A stretch of 64,000 bases of DNA from JALZKA01 sp963753385 (GTDB lineage Bacteria > Actinomycetota > Thermoleophilia > Solirubrobacterales > 70-9), in NCBI GenBank assembly GCA_963753385.1, contig CAVWCC010000004.1:1-64000 (forward strand), read 5' to 3'. Positions 42,838 through 52,341 of the stretch are shown here, in pieces (within the stretch, counting starts at the first letter, position 1; each line of letters starts with the position of its first letter). The notes beneath the pieces are model-generated. The model saw only the letters and a list, made by a program, of their open reading frames with translations, was not told the origin of the DNA and ran no database searches. A program made the translations under genes and the position numbers.

Positions 42838-43209
42838 ATGCGTGACGTGAGCTCCCGGCCATGGATTTTCCGGACCGGCGTGCCGGCGGCGCTGGGTGCG
42901 CTCGGGGCCCTGGCGTTGCTCGCGGGCGCTCCCGAGCGCGCCGATGCCGCCGAGCGATGCGGCACCTACAACAGCACCTCGTCCTACGAGCGCGCCCGGG
43001 TGGTCGCGATCCGCGGCGTCAAATGCAAGCGCGCGGTGCGGATTGCCCGCAGCTACGACCGCCGGTTCGTCACACCGGGCAGCTGGGTGTGCCGCCTGGC
43101 CCACGGTGGCGGGCGCAGACTGTTCTCGTGCGGCGCCGGCGGGGAGTCGGGCGACCTGCGCGACTGGCCGCACGCGCTCAAGGCGCTGGGCGTCGGCCCG
43201 CGCGCCTGA
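42838..43209 (+). CDS. Small secreted protein of unknown function
   Basis: A 123-residue exported protein with signal peptide VPAALGALGALALLAGAPERADA. The mature part has four Cys: ERCGTYN, VKCKRAVRIARS, WVCRLAHGGGRR and FSCGAGG. A disulfide-linked beta domain (GTYNSTSSYERARVVAIRGVKCKRAVRIARSYDRRF) resembles many small actinobacterial exoproteins of unknown role. It is the last gene before the LuxR regulator region. Confidence 0.68.
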   Translation: MRDVSSRPWIFRTGVPAALGALGALALLAGAPERADAAERCGTYNSTSSYERARVVAIRGVKCKRAVRIARSYDRRFVTPGSWVCRLAHGGGRRLFSCGAGGESGDLRDWPHALKALGVGPRA

Positions 43210-43285
43210 GTGATCTGCGCAACAATCAGCCGTAGCGCCAGGGCCGGCGCATCCATTAAAGGGGGCGAGAAGGCTTGGCGTCTCA

Positions 43286-45559
43286 ATGAGCACCGCGGCA
43301 AGGACGCCATCCCCGGACCCACCGGTCGCCTCGATGGCGCCGGGCGAGGGTCGTCCCGCCCGCCCGGGGCTGGTCCGGCGCGATCGCCTCATATCTCGGT
43401 TCGGCGCGAGCAAGGACACGCCGATCCTCGCGCTGGTCGCGCCCGCCGGCTACGGGAAGACGACGGCACTCGCGGACTGGACCGAGCACGATGACCGCCC
43501 GTCAGCCTGGCTGACGCTTGACGACCGCCACAACGACCCAGCGCTGATGCTGGGCGCGATCGCCTCGCTCCTCGACCGGATCGAACCGATCGACGAAGAG
43601 GTGTTCGCGCCGCTCGCCACGCCTCGGGCGGGCGTGTCCAGCGCGGTCGTCCCACGCCTCCGCGCGGTGCTTCGTGACCGCTGCCAGCCGTTCGTCCTCG
43701 TCCTCGACGATCTCGATCACATCGAGAATCCGGATTGCACCGGCCCGCTCGCCACGATCGCTGAGTCCTTCCCGGGCGGCTCTCAGCTGGCGGTCGCGAG
43801 CCGTACGGAGCCGTCACTGCCGCTTGGTCGCATGCGAGGCAACCGTCTACTAGCCGAGGTGGGCGCCGAGGAGCTCGTGATGACGACCCGGGAGGCGTCG
43901 GAGATGTTCGCTTCGTGCGGGCTCCAGCTCCACCCTGATTCGGTGAAGCGGCTCGTGGACCAGACGGAGGGCTGGCCCGTCGGGGTCTATCTGGCGGCGC
44001 TGTCGCTGGCCGGAAGAGGAGAGGCTGAGGCCGCCTTGGCGGACTTTCACGGTGACGATCGACTCGTCGTCGACTACATGCGCGATGTGTTCCTGTCGGG
44101 CCTCGACCAGAACGTCCTGGATTTCCTGATTCAGACGTCGATCCTGGATCGCATGTCCGGTGAGCTCTGCGACGCTGTGCTGGAACGGCAGGACTCGGGC
44201 GAGATGCTACGCCAGCTCGTCCGGTCGAACCTGCTGGTCGTGCCGCTCGACGGGCGCGATCACACCTACCGGTATCACGCGTTGCTCCGCGAGATGCTGC
44301 GATCCGAGCTGCATCGGGCCGACGCGGCGATGGCGTCCGGCCTTCATACCCGTGCGACCGCCTGGTACCGGGATCACGGTGACGTCGACCGCGCCGTCGT
44401 ACATGCGATCGAGACCGGCGATCGCGATCTGGCCGGGGAGTTCATCTGGGAGAACACCGCCGAATACGTGAGTAGCGGCCGCCACGCGACCATCAGGGGC
44501 TGGGTCGCCAACTTCAGCGACGCACAGCTGGCCGCGTCGCCGCAGCTCTGCCTGGCGCGAGCGACAGGCCACCTCGCGGAGGGGGATGGGGCGGCCGTTG
44601 AGCGCTGGACGGGGTTGGCGCTGGAACACCTCGGAGCTTCCGATTCGACGGATGACGACGGGCTGGCCCTGGCGGCACGGGTGATCAGGGCGTCGGGTGC
44701 GGCCCGAGAGGGTGTCGGTGCCATGTGGGCCGACGTCACGGCCGCCTACGGCTCGCTTCCGAGCGACAGCCCATGGCGCCCGCTCTGCCGGCTGATCGAG
44801 GGGACATCGCTATACCTGACCTCGGATCGCGACGGCGCGCGGCGTGTGTTGGAGGAGGGAGCACGGATCGGCGCTGCGGCCATGCCGTCCGTCCGGTCCC
44901 TGTGCCGGACGCAGCTCGCATTGATCGCGCTCGATGAAGGTGACGATGGCGAGGCCGAGCGGCTGGTCGGGCTCGCGATCTCCGAGACCGATCACTACGG
45001 GCTCGGCGACTACCCCACGCAGGCCCTGGTCTATGCCGTCTCGGCTCTGGTCCGCGCGCGCCGGGGACGCTCGGACACCGCCAGCGTGGACGCCAAGACG
45101 TCCGTTCGGCTCCTGTCCGGCCTGACCGAGCTGAGCCCGTGGTACGAGGCGGAGGCCCGGATCACCCTGGCTCGCGCCCTGCTGCTGCTGGACGATGGGC
45201 TCGCCGCCCGCAGCCATCTCGCGGACGCTCGCCGGCATGTCCGCAACGTCAGTGACGCGAGCCTGCTGAAGGAGTGGCTCGATCAGGCCTGGGCCGAGGT
45301 CGAGTCGGCCGACTACGCCGGCGGGCGGTGGCCGCTGACGCCGGCCGAGCTGCGGCTGCTGCACGCGCTGCCGACGCATCTGAGCTTTCGCGAGATCGCC
45401 GACCGGCAGTTCGTGTCGCCGAACACGGTGAAGACCCAGGCGCGGTCGGTCTATCGCAAGCTCGGGGTCTCCTCGCGCGCCGAGGCGGTCGCCTGCGCGC
45501 GGGCGGCGGGGCTCCTGGACGGCGATCCCCAAGATTCACCCGAGCGGGGTGATGCGTAG
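43286..45559 (+). CDS. MalT-like LuxR-family transcriptional regulator
   Basis: A 757-residue STAND-type regulator. An ATPase domain has Walker A APAGYGKTT (residues 52-60) and Walker B FVLVLDDLDHI, with RLLAEVGAEELVMTTREASEMF next and a winged helix after. Long TPR-like repeats follow (residues 340-650), then a C-terminal LuxR helix-turn-helix (LTPAELRLLHALPTHLSFREIADRQFVSPNTVKTQARSVYRKLGVSSRAEAV). MalT relatives bind an inducer, oligomerise with ATP and activate promoters at dyads. It stands at the head of a 20-kb block in which every unit has a TCAYCC-N5-GGGTGA site, so it is the obvious candidate to bind them. Its stop overlaps the first site. Confidence 0.92.
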   Translation: MSTAARTPSPDPPVASMAPGEGRPARPGLVRRDRLISRFGASKDTPILALVAPAGYGKTTALADWTEHDDRPSAWLTLDDRHNDPALMLGAIASLLDRIEPIDEEVFAPLATPRAGVSSAVVPRLRAVLRDRCQPFVLVLDDLDHIENPDCTGPLATIAESFPGGSQLAVASRTEPSLPLGRMRGNRLLAEVGAEELVMTTREASEMFASCGLQLHPDSVKRLVDQTEGWPVGVYLAALSLAGRGEAEAALADFHGDDRLVVDYMRDVFLSGLDQNVLDFLIQTSILDRMSGELCDAVLERQDSGEMLRQLVRSNLLVVPLDGRDHTYRYHALLREMLRSELHRADAAMASGLHTRATAWYRDHGDVDRAVVHAIETGDRDLAGEFIWENTAEYVSSGRHATIRGWVANFSDAQLAASPQLCLARATGHLAEGDGAAVERWTGLALEHLGASDSTDDDGLALAARVIRASGAAREGVGAMWADVTAAYGSLPSDSPWRPLCRLIEGTSLYLTSDRDGARRVLEEGARIGAAAMPSVRSLCRTQLALIALDEGDDGEAERLVGLAISETDHYGLGDYPTQALVYAVSALVRARRGRSDTASVDAKTSVRLLSGLTELSPWYEAEARITLARALLLLDDGLAARSHLADARRHVRNVSDASLLKEWLDQAWAEVESADYAGGRWPLTPAELRLLHALPTHLSFREIADRQFVSPNTVKTQARSVYRKLGVSSRAEAVACARAAGLLDGDPQDSPERGDA
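45536..45552. promoter_or_regulatory. Regulon palindrome 1 (TCAYCC-N5-GGGTGA)
   Basis: TCACCCGAGCGGGGTGA, both half-sites perfect. It overlaps the last codons of the LuxR gene and lies 33 bases before the permease ATG. A possible -10 TAGGGT at 45574-45579 would place the transcript start on or next to that ATG. Confidence 0.8.
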
Positions 45560-45585
45560 TCCGGCGGGCGCTTTAGGGTTCGGGA

Positions 45586-46785
45586 ATGAGGATCCGGGGA
45601 CGGCTGAAACGGCCGCGCGCAGAGGCGGCCCCCGCCACCGCGACCGAGGGCGACTACGTCGAGATCGACACGGGCGGGCTGTCCGGAGTATGGGCAGCGC
45701 CGAATTGGTTGCGTGACGTCGGCCTCACGTCGTGGCTGCTGGTCGGGGTCGCGTTGTTCCTGGTCGGCGCGGTCTGGCTGGCCTCGCTTACCGAAACGAT
45801 CGTCGGCCCCGTCGTCACGGCGGCCACGATCGCCGCGGTCGCCTCCCCGCTCGTCGCGTGGATGCAGCGCCGTGGCGTCCCCCGTGCGGCCGGCGCCGCG
45901 ATCCTCCTGCTGGGCATCGTCGCCGTCGGCGTGGGCCTCTTCGTCCTCGTTATCACCGGGATCACCACCGAGTCGTCCTCGATCAGCGGGGAGCTGTCCG
46001 ACGCCGAGGACACCCTGGCCGGCTGGCTCGAGGATGCGGGCGCGGACCCGGCCACCGCGGAGGACGCGAAGAACGAAGCGAGCGATTCGGTCAGCGGCGC
46101 GGCCTCCGCCCTCCTCGAGGGCCTCAGTGAAGGAATCAGCGCCCTCTCCGGCCTCGTCCTGTTCCTCGCGTTCACCGTACTCAGCCTGTTCTTCTTGCTC
46201 AGCGACGGGCCGAAGATCCGGGCCTGGGGCGAGCGCCAGCTCGGGGTCCCGCAGCCGGTCGCCAGGGTGATCACCGGCCGCACGCTCGGGGCGCTTCGGG
46301 GCTACTTCCTCGGCACCACGATCGTCGCCGGCTTCAACGCGCTGGTCGTCAGCGTGGGGGCGCTGATCCTGGGCGTTCCGCTGGCTGGCACGATCGCGGT
46401 CGTGACGTTCCTCGGCGGGTACATCCCCTACGTCGGGGCGTGGACGGCCGGGGCATTCTCAGTGCTGCTTGCGCTCGGTGGAGCCGGCGCCGATGCAGCC
46501 GGCGGCATGATCGTGGTCCAACTTCTCGCCAACAGCGTCCTCCAGCAGGTCGTGCAGCCGTTCGCGATGGGTGCCGCCCTCGGGATCCACCCGCTTGCGG
46601 TGCTCATCGTGACGATCGCCGGCGGCGCCCTGTTCGGCGGGATGGGGCTGATCCTTGCTGCCCCGTTGACATCCGCCGTGGTGCGGATCTCAGAGGATCT
46701 GGGCGGTGCGCGGGCCGCGAAGGAGGATCCGACGAGCGGGTCGGAGTCCGACACCGAAAAGGAGAGAGCCGATGACGACCCCTAG
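45586..46785 (+). CDS. AI-2E family transporter (PerM/YdiK type)
   Basis: A 399-residue membrane protein with about eight transmembrane segments. SWLLVGVALFLVGAVWLAS, IVGPVVTAATIAAVASPLVAWMQRRGVPRAAGAAILLL, LSLFFLLSDGPKIRAWGERQLG and LGGYIPYVGAWTAGAFSVLLAL follow the AI-2E/DUF20 family, including the conserved GGYIPY-like loop and IHPLAVLIVTIAGGALFGGMGLILAAPL. Substrates vary in the family (AI-2, ions). It is probably in an operon with the next gene, which overlaps it by 14 bases. Regulated by palindrome 1. Confidence 0.88.
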   Translation: MRIRGRLKRPRAEAAPATATEGDYVEIDTGGLSGVWAAPNWLRDVGLTSWLLVGVALFLVGAVWLASLTETIVGPVVTAATIAAVASPLVAWMQRRGVPRAAGAAILLLGIVAVGVGLFVLVITGITTESSSISGELSDAEDTLAGWLEDAGADPATAEDAKNEASDSVSGAASALLEGLSEGISALSGLVLFLAFTVLSLFFLLSDGPKIRAWGERQLGVPQPVARVITGRTLGALRGYFLGTTIVAGFNALVVSVGALILGVPLAGTIAVVTFLGGYIPYVGAWTAGAFSVLLALGGAGADAAGGMIVVQLLANSVLQQVVQPFAMGAALGIHPLAVLIVTIAGGALFGGMGLILAAPLTSAVVRISEDLGGARAAKEDPTSGSESDTEKERADDDP

Positions 46786-48106
46786 CGACGAGGCGGCCCC
46801 ACGCCGCCGTGCCCTTCCGATCGCGCTGCTGATCCTGGCCACGATCATCGGCATCACGTCGGTGCTCGCCCTCTGGGTGAAGCGCCAGGCGCTCGAGACC
46901 GAGACCTGGACCGAGCTCAGCACGGAATTGCTCGAGGACGAGGCGATCAGCGACGCCGTCGGCACCTTCATCGTCACCGCGATCTTCGAGAACGTCGACG
47001 TTGAGGCCGAGGTTGCGGGCGCGCTGCCACCCCAGGCCGCACCTCTGGCCGGCCCGGTGGCTAGCGGCGTGCAGCAGCTCGCGACCAGCATCACGCAGGA
47101 GGCTCTCCAGCGGCCGAGGGTGCAGGCGCTCTGGGAGGACGCGAACCGCGCGGCCCATGAGCGGTTGATCGCGCTCCTCGACGACGAGGGGGAGTTCGTG
47201 TCGACGACCGGCGGGGAGGTGACCCTGGACCTGAGCGCCCTCGTCACCGAAGTCGCTGCCGCGGTCGGGATCAGCGCGGACGTTGCCTCGCGGATCCCGC
47301 CCGAGGCCTCGCAGATCGAGATCATCAAGTCCGACGAGCTCGACCTGGCCCAGAAGGGGGTCAAGCTCCTACGGACGCTTGCGTGGGTGCTGACGGCGCT
47401 CACACTTCTTCTCTACGCGCTGGCGATCTACCTGGCCCGCGGGCGGCGGCGGGAGACGCTCCGCGCGGTCGGCTTCTCGTTCATCACGATCGGCGCGGTA
47501 GCCCTGATCGCCCGGAACGCCGGCGGCAGCGCCATTACCGACGCGCTCAGCGAGACCTCGGCCGCGGAGACGCCCATCCTCAACACCTGGGAGATCGGGA
47601 CCTCGCTGCTCAAGGACACGGGCCAGTCGATCGTCATCTATGGCGTCGTGGCCGTCCTGGCCGCGTGGCTTGCCGGGCCTTCGTCCCTAGCCACCTCGAT
47701 CCGCTACGCGATCACGCCCTATCTGCGCCAACCCCGAATCGCCTATTCGGGTCTTGCCGTGGCCCTGGTGCTGCTGTTCTGGTGGAACCCCGTCGTCGCC
47801 ACCGACCGGCTTGTCCCGTCGATCGTGCTCGCGGTCGTGCTGGCGATCGGCGTCGAGGCGCTGCGGCGTCAGGTGATCCGTGAGTTCCCCGACAGGGTCG
47901 CCACCGGCACGTCCGAAGGCATGGCGCGCGCGCTGGCCGATCGGATGCAGCAATCGCGCGAGGGGCGCGTGGCGACGGAGGGGCCGCTCGCCCCGGCGGA
48001 GCCGGACCGGGTGGATGAGCTCGAGCGCCTGGCGAAGCTCCGCGAGTCAGGCGTGCTCACCGAGGAGGAACTCGCCGCCGAGAAGCAACGGATTCTCTCC
48101 GGCTAG
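46772..48106 (+). CDS. Integral membrane protein with C-terminal SHOCT domain
   Basis: A 444-residue protein starting at ATG 46772 behind AAAAGGAGAGA. It has an N-terminal transmembrane helix, an external helical region, then about five transmembrane segments around residues 200-380 (VKLLRTLAWVLTALTLLLYALAIYLARG, VGFSFITIGAVALIARNAGG, YSGLAVALVLLFWWNPVVATDRLVPSIVLAVVLAIGVEALRR). The last 35 residues, DELERLAKLRESGVLTEEELAAEKQRIL, form a SHOCT domain, the oligomerisation tail also found in the proteins at 59871 and 63010. The function is unknown. Confidence 0.8.
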   Translation: MTTPSDEAAPRRRALPIALLILATIIGITSVLALWVKRQALETETWTELSTELLEDEAISDAVGTFIVTAIFENVDVEAEVAGALPPQAAPLAGPVASGVQQLATSITQEALQRPRVQALWEDANRAAHERLIALLDDEGEFVSTTGGEVTLDLSALVTEVAAAVGISADVASRIPPEASQIEIIKSDELDLAQKGVKLLRTLAWVLTALTLLLYALAIYLARGRRRETLRAVGFSFITIGAVALIARNAGGSAITDALSETSAAETPILNTWEIGTSLLKDTGQSIVIYGVVAVLAAWLAGPSSLATSIRYAITPYLRQPRIAYSGLAVALVLLFWWNPVVATDRLVPSIVLAVVLAIGVEALRRQVIREFPDRVATGTSEGMARALADRMQQSREGRVATEGPLAPAEPDRVDELERLAKLRESGVLTEEELAAEKQRILSG

Positions 48107-49310
48107 ACAGGCCGGGCCCAGTCCGCCGGGAGGTCGGCGCCGCCTTCCTCGGTCAGGCGGGTCCCGAACCGGATGAACGAAGGGTGCGAGACGATCTTGC
48201 CGGCGGCGAGAGCCTCGCCCTGGTGAAAGGTGCGTGCCTGCTCGAGCAGGGAAGGTGGGACGAGCGAGAACGTCGCACCCACGTAGGCGAGGTCGGCGGG
48301 CGAGTTCATCCGCATCAGGACGAGGTTGTCGCACTGCGTGAGGACGTTCTCGTGAACCTTCTGGGGGCGTTGCGTCGCGACGAGCAGGTAGAGGCCGAAC
48401 TTGCGGCCCTCGCCGGCGATGCGCTCGGCGTGTTCGCTCGCCAGGGCCGTCACCGGGTCCGCGGGCTCTTGCGGACAGACGTTGTGCGCCTCGTCGATCA
48501 CGACGAGCACCGGATTCCGGTCAGCGCGACGACGCCAGAGTGAGGCAAGGACGGCTTCGGCGGCGACCGCCTGCTCCTCGCGGGTTGCGAGCGAGCCGAG
48601 ATCGATGACGAGGCAGCGCACGTCCTCCCGCTCGAGCTCGGCGACCACGGACCCCGGACGGCCGCGGGCGAACAGCTCCCAATCCTCGAGCCCGAGGTTC
48701 ATGACCCGGAGGCGTAACGCCCGCGCGTTCGGATCGGTCGCGGTCATCAGCTCCTCGAGCGTCATCCCGCCATGGCCGAGCAGCTCGCCGACGAGGGCGA
48801 ACTCCTCACGGTCCGCGACGGGGTCGAGGGCGAGCGCGGCGGCACGGGCATGCGTCGTCCAGCTCCTCGAGCCGGAGTTGAAGGCCGGCGCCGGCACGCA
48901 GGATGCGGATCTGGTCGGCGATCGCGGCATGGCGAGCGGCCTCCTGCGCTTCGATGCCGGGTCGCAGCCGGTTGAGGTAGACGAAGTCCGAGTCGGGGTC
49001 GAGGATCACGATCCGCAGGTCGGTGTCCAGGAGGAGGCGTTCGAGCAGGAGACCCGAGCGAGTACGTCTTGCCGGAGCCGGACTGGCCACAGAGGAGGGT
49101 GTGGCGATCGAGGCCCGCGGCGTCGATGATCGCGGGGACTCCGGGGGCGAGCGAGAGCTCGCCGATCACAGGGGCGGCCCGGCGAGGCGTGCTTGCCTCG
49201 ACCCAGGATTGGACCTCGGCGGCTGCGGCCGGCAGGGCGCGCGCGTCGTGGAACGGCCGCCCGTCGCCCCCGAGCACGACTCCGGACCCGTGCGCGATCC
49301 GGAGCCTCAC
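48103..49310 (-). CDS. HerA/DUF87-like ATPase, two frameshifts as sequenced
   Basis: About 400 residues, starting at GTG 49310. The Walker A motif is HTLLCGQSGSGKTYSLG. One base too many in CCC 49053-49055 breaks the frame, which continues GLLLERLLLDTDLRIVILDPDSDF. A second break near 48848-48856 leads into ARAAALALDPVADREEFALVGELL and Walker B NPVLVVIDEAHNVCP, then FGLYLLVATQRPQKVHENVLTQCDNLVLMRMNS. This is the HerA-FtsK-like DNA-pumping ATPase fold. No nuclease partner (NurA) is seen. It overlaps the small gene upstream by four bases. Confidence 0.75.
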
Positions 49311-49564
49311 CTCGGAGCGAAGCGAGTGGTCAGCGCCATCTCCGTCCCGTCGACGGTCAGGAGCTCGAGCGACTCCAACTGGCCGAACCGCCGCGTGCCC
49401 TCGCTTTCGAGCACTACGTACCCACCCGCCCGCAGTTCGAGGCCATGCAGCGATGCCTGCAGCTCGAAGCGCCTTCCGTCGACCGAGGTCGCAAGCGGGA
49501 GAACCGATTCCTCGAGGCGCCGGCGAAGGTCACGAAACTCAGCGATCTGCTCCTCGAGCGTCAC
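49307..49564 (-). CDS. Small protein of unknown function in HerA operon
   Basis: An 85-residue protein: an N-terminal helix (MTLEEQIAEFRDLRRRLEESVLPLA) and a beta-rich C-terminal part (RRFELQASLHGLELRAGGYVVLESEGTRRFGQLESLELLTVDG). It may bind the ATPase encoded downstream, which it overlaps by four bases, while it is itself overlapped by the phosphodiesterase gene upstream. This tight coupling suggests a three-protein system. I recognise no family. Confidence 0.6.
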   Translation of the reverse strand: MTLEEQIAEFRDLRRRLEESVLPLATSVDGRRFELQASLHGLELRAGGYVVLESEGTRRFGQLESLELLTVDGTEMALTTRFAPR

Positions 49565-51685
49565 TGCTTCGACCCTGACCGAGGTGCGCGGCGTTGCCCG
49601 ATACCGTCGCCGTACGCGTCGTGCCCCAGGTCAGCGAGCCACCGGCGCATCAGCCCGTGCATCGTCTCGGCGCCGACGACCGGCTCGCTCGGCATCGCCC
49701 AGTCGGCGGGCGCGAGCGCGAACGGGTGGGACTGCTCGCCGCCCATCCCCCCGTGCGAGCCGACCAGCTCCTCGAACGCGGCCACCTCGTCGGTGTCCTC
49801 CCAGAACGTGCTGTTGACGACGATGTCGGGGCAGTGCTCGAAGCCGTCGGTGCGGCGCAGATGGCGCGGCGCGTTGGGCCCGAACGGCGCCAGCGGATCC
49901 TCGCTCTCGATCACTCCGTCTGAGAGCCGGTGCGCGCCGCGCGGGCCGAGCGCGATCGGGCCGTCGCGGTCGGAGCGGACGAGGGCGAACCCGATCCCGG
50001 GGTGGCCGCGCAGCGCGGGGAGCAGGGCGGGGTAGAGCTCCTCGATCCGCTCGCGGCTGACCCGGCCGGGCTCGCGCGGGAACGAGATCAGCCCCAGGCA
50101 GCCCGAGGCCATCACCGAGAGCTCCGGAAGCTCATCCTCGTCCTCGGCGGCCGGCTCACGCTCGCGCTCGCGGTCCTCGCCTAGCATGACTTCGTCGTCC
50201 ACCCGCTTGCCGCGCGTCGCCGCCCGGACGCCCCTGCCGAGCGCCCCTTCGGCACCGCTAGCCTCCGTGAGCGAGGCGCCCAGGTAGGAGAGCGCCTCGT
50301 CGCTGTGCGCGTCCTCCGCCTGCACATCCGCGGTCGCGCACGCCTCGGAGACGACATCCTCGAGGGTCTTCCCGTAGCGGTCGAGGAAGGTGGCGCCCTG
50401 GGACTGCCCGTGGTCTGAGAGGACGACCAGGTGGTAGGGCCGGGAGGCGTCGGCAGCGGCCGCCGCGATGCGCGCGATCTGGCGGTCCAGCCGGCGCAGC
50501 ACGGCCATGGCGTCGACTCGTTCGACGCCCGAGTGATGCGCCACCTCGTCGTAGGCCAGGAACGTCGTGTACCCCACCGGGCCGGCCGGCGTAGAGGTCC
50601 CCGATCACCGCTGCCACCTGGAGGTCACGCTGGATCACGGTGCCCCAGGCACGCACGAGGGCGTAGGAGAACGAGCGCTTGATACGCGGGCGAACGTCCC
50701 GGCGGCGCTGCTGGGCGGCGAAGTAGAGCTCCTGGGCGATATCGCCGATCACCAGCGCGAGGGTCCGCGTGACGCTGTACGGGTTCGCGAAGTACGCGTA
50801 GTAGTCCTTGCCCAGCCGGCCGCGCCCACGGTCGAGCACGGTGCTCATGGTCAGCAGCGTGTGAGGCGCGTCGCCGGAAAGGATGTTCGCGCGACTCGCC
50901 CCGTCCTCGTGCAGAAGGCCGCGCCCGTTCGAATGGCGCCGCTCGATCTCGGCGGCGTCCTTGGGGTGGTTGGTGACGATCGCGCGCCCGTGCTCCTTCT
51001 CCCACCAGCGAAACGCCGGCATGTCGTCGTTGGAGCCGTGCAACAGTCCCGCCTGGCAGGCGCCGGTTTGGGATGACCAATCCGTCTCCCAGGGCAGCAG
51101 CCGGTGCGACCCGTCATGGACCCAGCGCGCGAGCGTGGGCAGATGGCCATCGCGGAGAGCGCGCCGGAATACGTCGTGGGCGAGTCCGTCGATCTCGAGG
51201 AAATAGACGCCGGGCACGTCCGAGTCCGCCGCGGCTCCTTGGCGGCCCGCTGTCCGCTTGAGGACGTTGCGGTAGTAGAAGTCGTCGTCGTCGATCGCGA
51301 GGAGCGACGTGGCAAGGGTGTTGATCACGGTGACGCCGATGGCCACCGCGATCCCGGTTCCGAGGTCCTCCACATGCATGCCCGGCTCGATCTGCGACAC
51401 CGCGAGCACGACCGCGCCGTTCAGGGCGAGCACTCCCAAGCCCAGGGTGAGGACCGTGAACGGCAATGCGACGCGGATCAACATTGGCCAGACGAGGGCG
51501 TTGATGAGGCCAATGAGCGCGGCCGCCAGCAGAGCCGCTCCGTCGCCGCCCTCGATCGCGAAGCCGGGGAGGATTGCGCTCAACAGGTGGAGCGCGGCGG
51601 CGGTGAGCAGCCAGACGACAACGACCCTCGCGGCCGTCCGTAGCCCCCCGGTCCCCGTTTCTGGTGAACGCTCCCCCTTCGCCAT
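49561..51685 (-). CDS. Holin-family membrane domain fused to alkaline-phosphatase-like phosphodiesterase, frameshifted as sequenced
   Basis: About 705 residues starting at ATG 51685. The first 120 residues have four transmembrane segments (VVVVWLLTAAALHLLSAILPGFAI, ALLAAALIGLINALVWPMLIRVALPFTVLTLGLGVLALNGAVVLAV) of the mycobacterial phage-holin IV type. A type I phosphodiesterase/nucleotide pyrophosphatase domain follows: VYFLEIDGLAHDVFRRAL with the metal Asp, WSSQTGACQAGLLHG with the nucleophile Thr/Ser area, and, after a frame change near 50590, LVVLSDHGQSQGATF. A substrate such as a lipid-linked phosphate is a guess. First gene of a coupled three-gene unit behind the 51723 palindrome. Confidence 0.75.
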
Positions 51686-51722
51686 CACCCCATCGTACGT
51701 TCGCGTCGCGCGACCGGCCAAT

Positions 51723-51765
51723 TCATCGCCCCGATGGGGGTGAAATCACCCGGTTGGGGCGATGA
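51723..51765. promoter_or_regulatory. Regulon palindromes 2 and 3 in divergent gap
   Basis: TCACCCGGTTGGGGCGA (51746-51762) matches the site consensus with one change. The mirror half at 51726-51743 (TCGCCC...GGGTGA) is one base longer and weaker. TCATCGCCCC and GGGGCGATGA at the outer ends are perfect inverted repeats, so the whole 43 bases is one large palindrome. It is 38 bases from the phosphodiesterase start and 35 from the CMD-protein start. Confidence 0.75.
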
Positions 51766-51799
51766 ACCCTCGACGCAGCGGCCCTAACTTTGTGATCGA

Positions 51800-52153
51800 G
51801 TGCAACGGGCCGATCGAGAGACGCAGGAAGCGCTCGCCCGGATCTCGGGTGGCGAGCCCGAGATGCTCGCGCGGGCGGTCGGCCTGCGGGAATCTGGACC
51901 GGACGTTCCGCCGCTTCCACCAACCACGGTTGCGCTGGTCAGGATCGCCACGCTGATCGCGCTCGATGCCCCGCCCGCTTCGTACGGGCGTGAGGTCACG
52001 AGTGCGCTCGAAGCGGGTGCGAGCGCCGAGGACATTTTCGGGGTAATCCGCGCGGTTGCCCCGCAGGTCGGCACCGCTCGTGTCGTCGCGGCGGCACCCG
52101 AGCTGATGCTCGCCCTCGGCCTTCGGCTGCCGGGAGGCAGCGATGATTCGTAG
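51800..52153 (+). CDS. Carboxymuconolactone decarboxylase-like protein
   Basis: A 117-residue helical protein starting at GTG 51800. PPTTVALVRIATLIALDAPPASYGREVTSALEAGASAEDIFGVIRAVAPQVGTARVVAAAPELMLALG has the CMD/AhpD-like helical pattern, but the redox-active CxxC of AhpD is absent. The role is unknown. A -10-like TAACTT at 51785-51790, 22 bases past the palindrome, would give a start point at or near the GTG, so it may be leaderless. Confidence 0.75.
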   Translation: MQRADRETQEALARISGGEPEMLARAVGLRESGPDVPPLPPTTVALVRIATLIALDAPPASYGREVTSALEAGASAEDIFGVIRAVAPQVGTARVVAAAPELMLALGLRLPGGSDDS

Positions 52154-52331
52154 GGGCGCCACGACGATCGTGAGGCGACGTTCGCTGCTGCGGGCGGCCG
52201 CGATCGAGGGACGCGCCTATTACCTGAGCGAGCGCTCGGCTGCGCGCCCCGCCGCGGAAGAACCTCCACCGACACGGTCGGGTAGCAGCGGTCGGCAGGG
52301 AGCTCCTCGTCCAGGCTCGGGCCGAGGGTGA
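52143..52331 (+). CDS. Possible small membrane-associated protein (doubtful)
   Basis: A 62-residue ORF whose ATG overlaps the CMD-gene end. MIRRGATTIVRRRSLLRAAAIEGRAYYLSERSAA looks like the N-terminus of small SHOCT proteins such as the one at 59871, but no SHOCT tail follows; the C-terminal half is Pro/Gly/Arg-rich. It may be a remnant, a real small protein or noise. The 188 bases between neighbours contain no other feature. Confidence 0.3.
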   Translation: MIRRGATTIVRRRSLLRAAAIEGRAYYLSERSAARPAAEEPPPTRSGSSGRQGAPRPGSGRG

Positions 52332-52341
52332 ACGCGAGGCC

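Noticed and set aside
43240..43285. A regulon palindrome upstream of the LuxR gene itself
   Set aside because: GCATCC followed by GGGGGCGA is present but spacing and the right half-site do not fit the consensus; too degenerate to call.
48103..51685. Prophage or lysis module because of a holin-type domain
   Set aside because: The holin-like part is fused to a phosphodiesterase, and no phage structural, integrase or lysin gene is near. The unit shares the stress palindrome.
52158..52172. ACGATCGT as a third copy of the dispersed hairpin repeat
   Set aside because: Only the short self-complementary core is present; the 18-base loop sequence and the GGGACG arms are missing.
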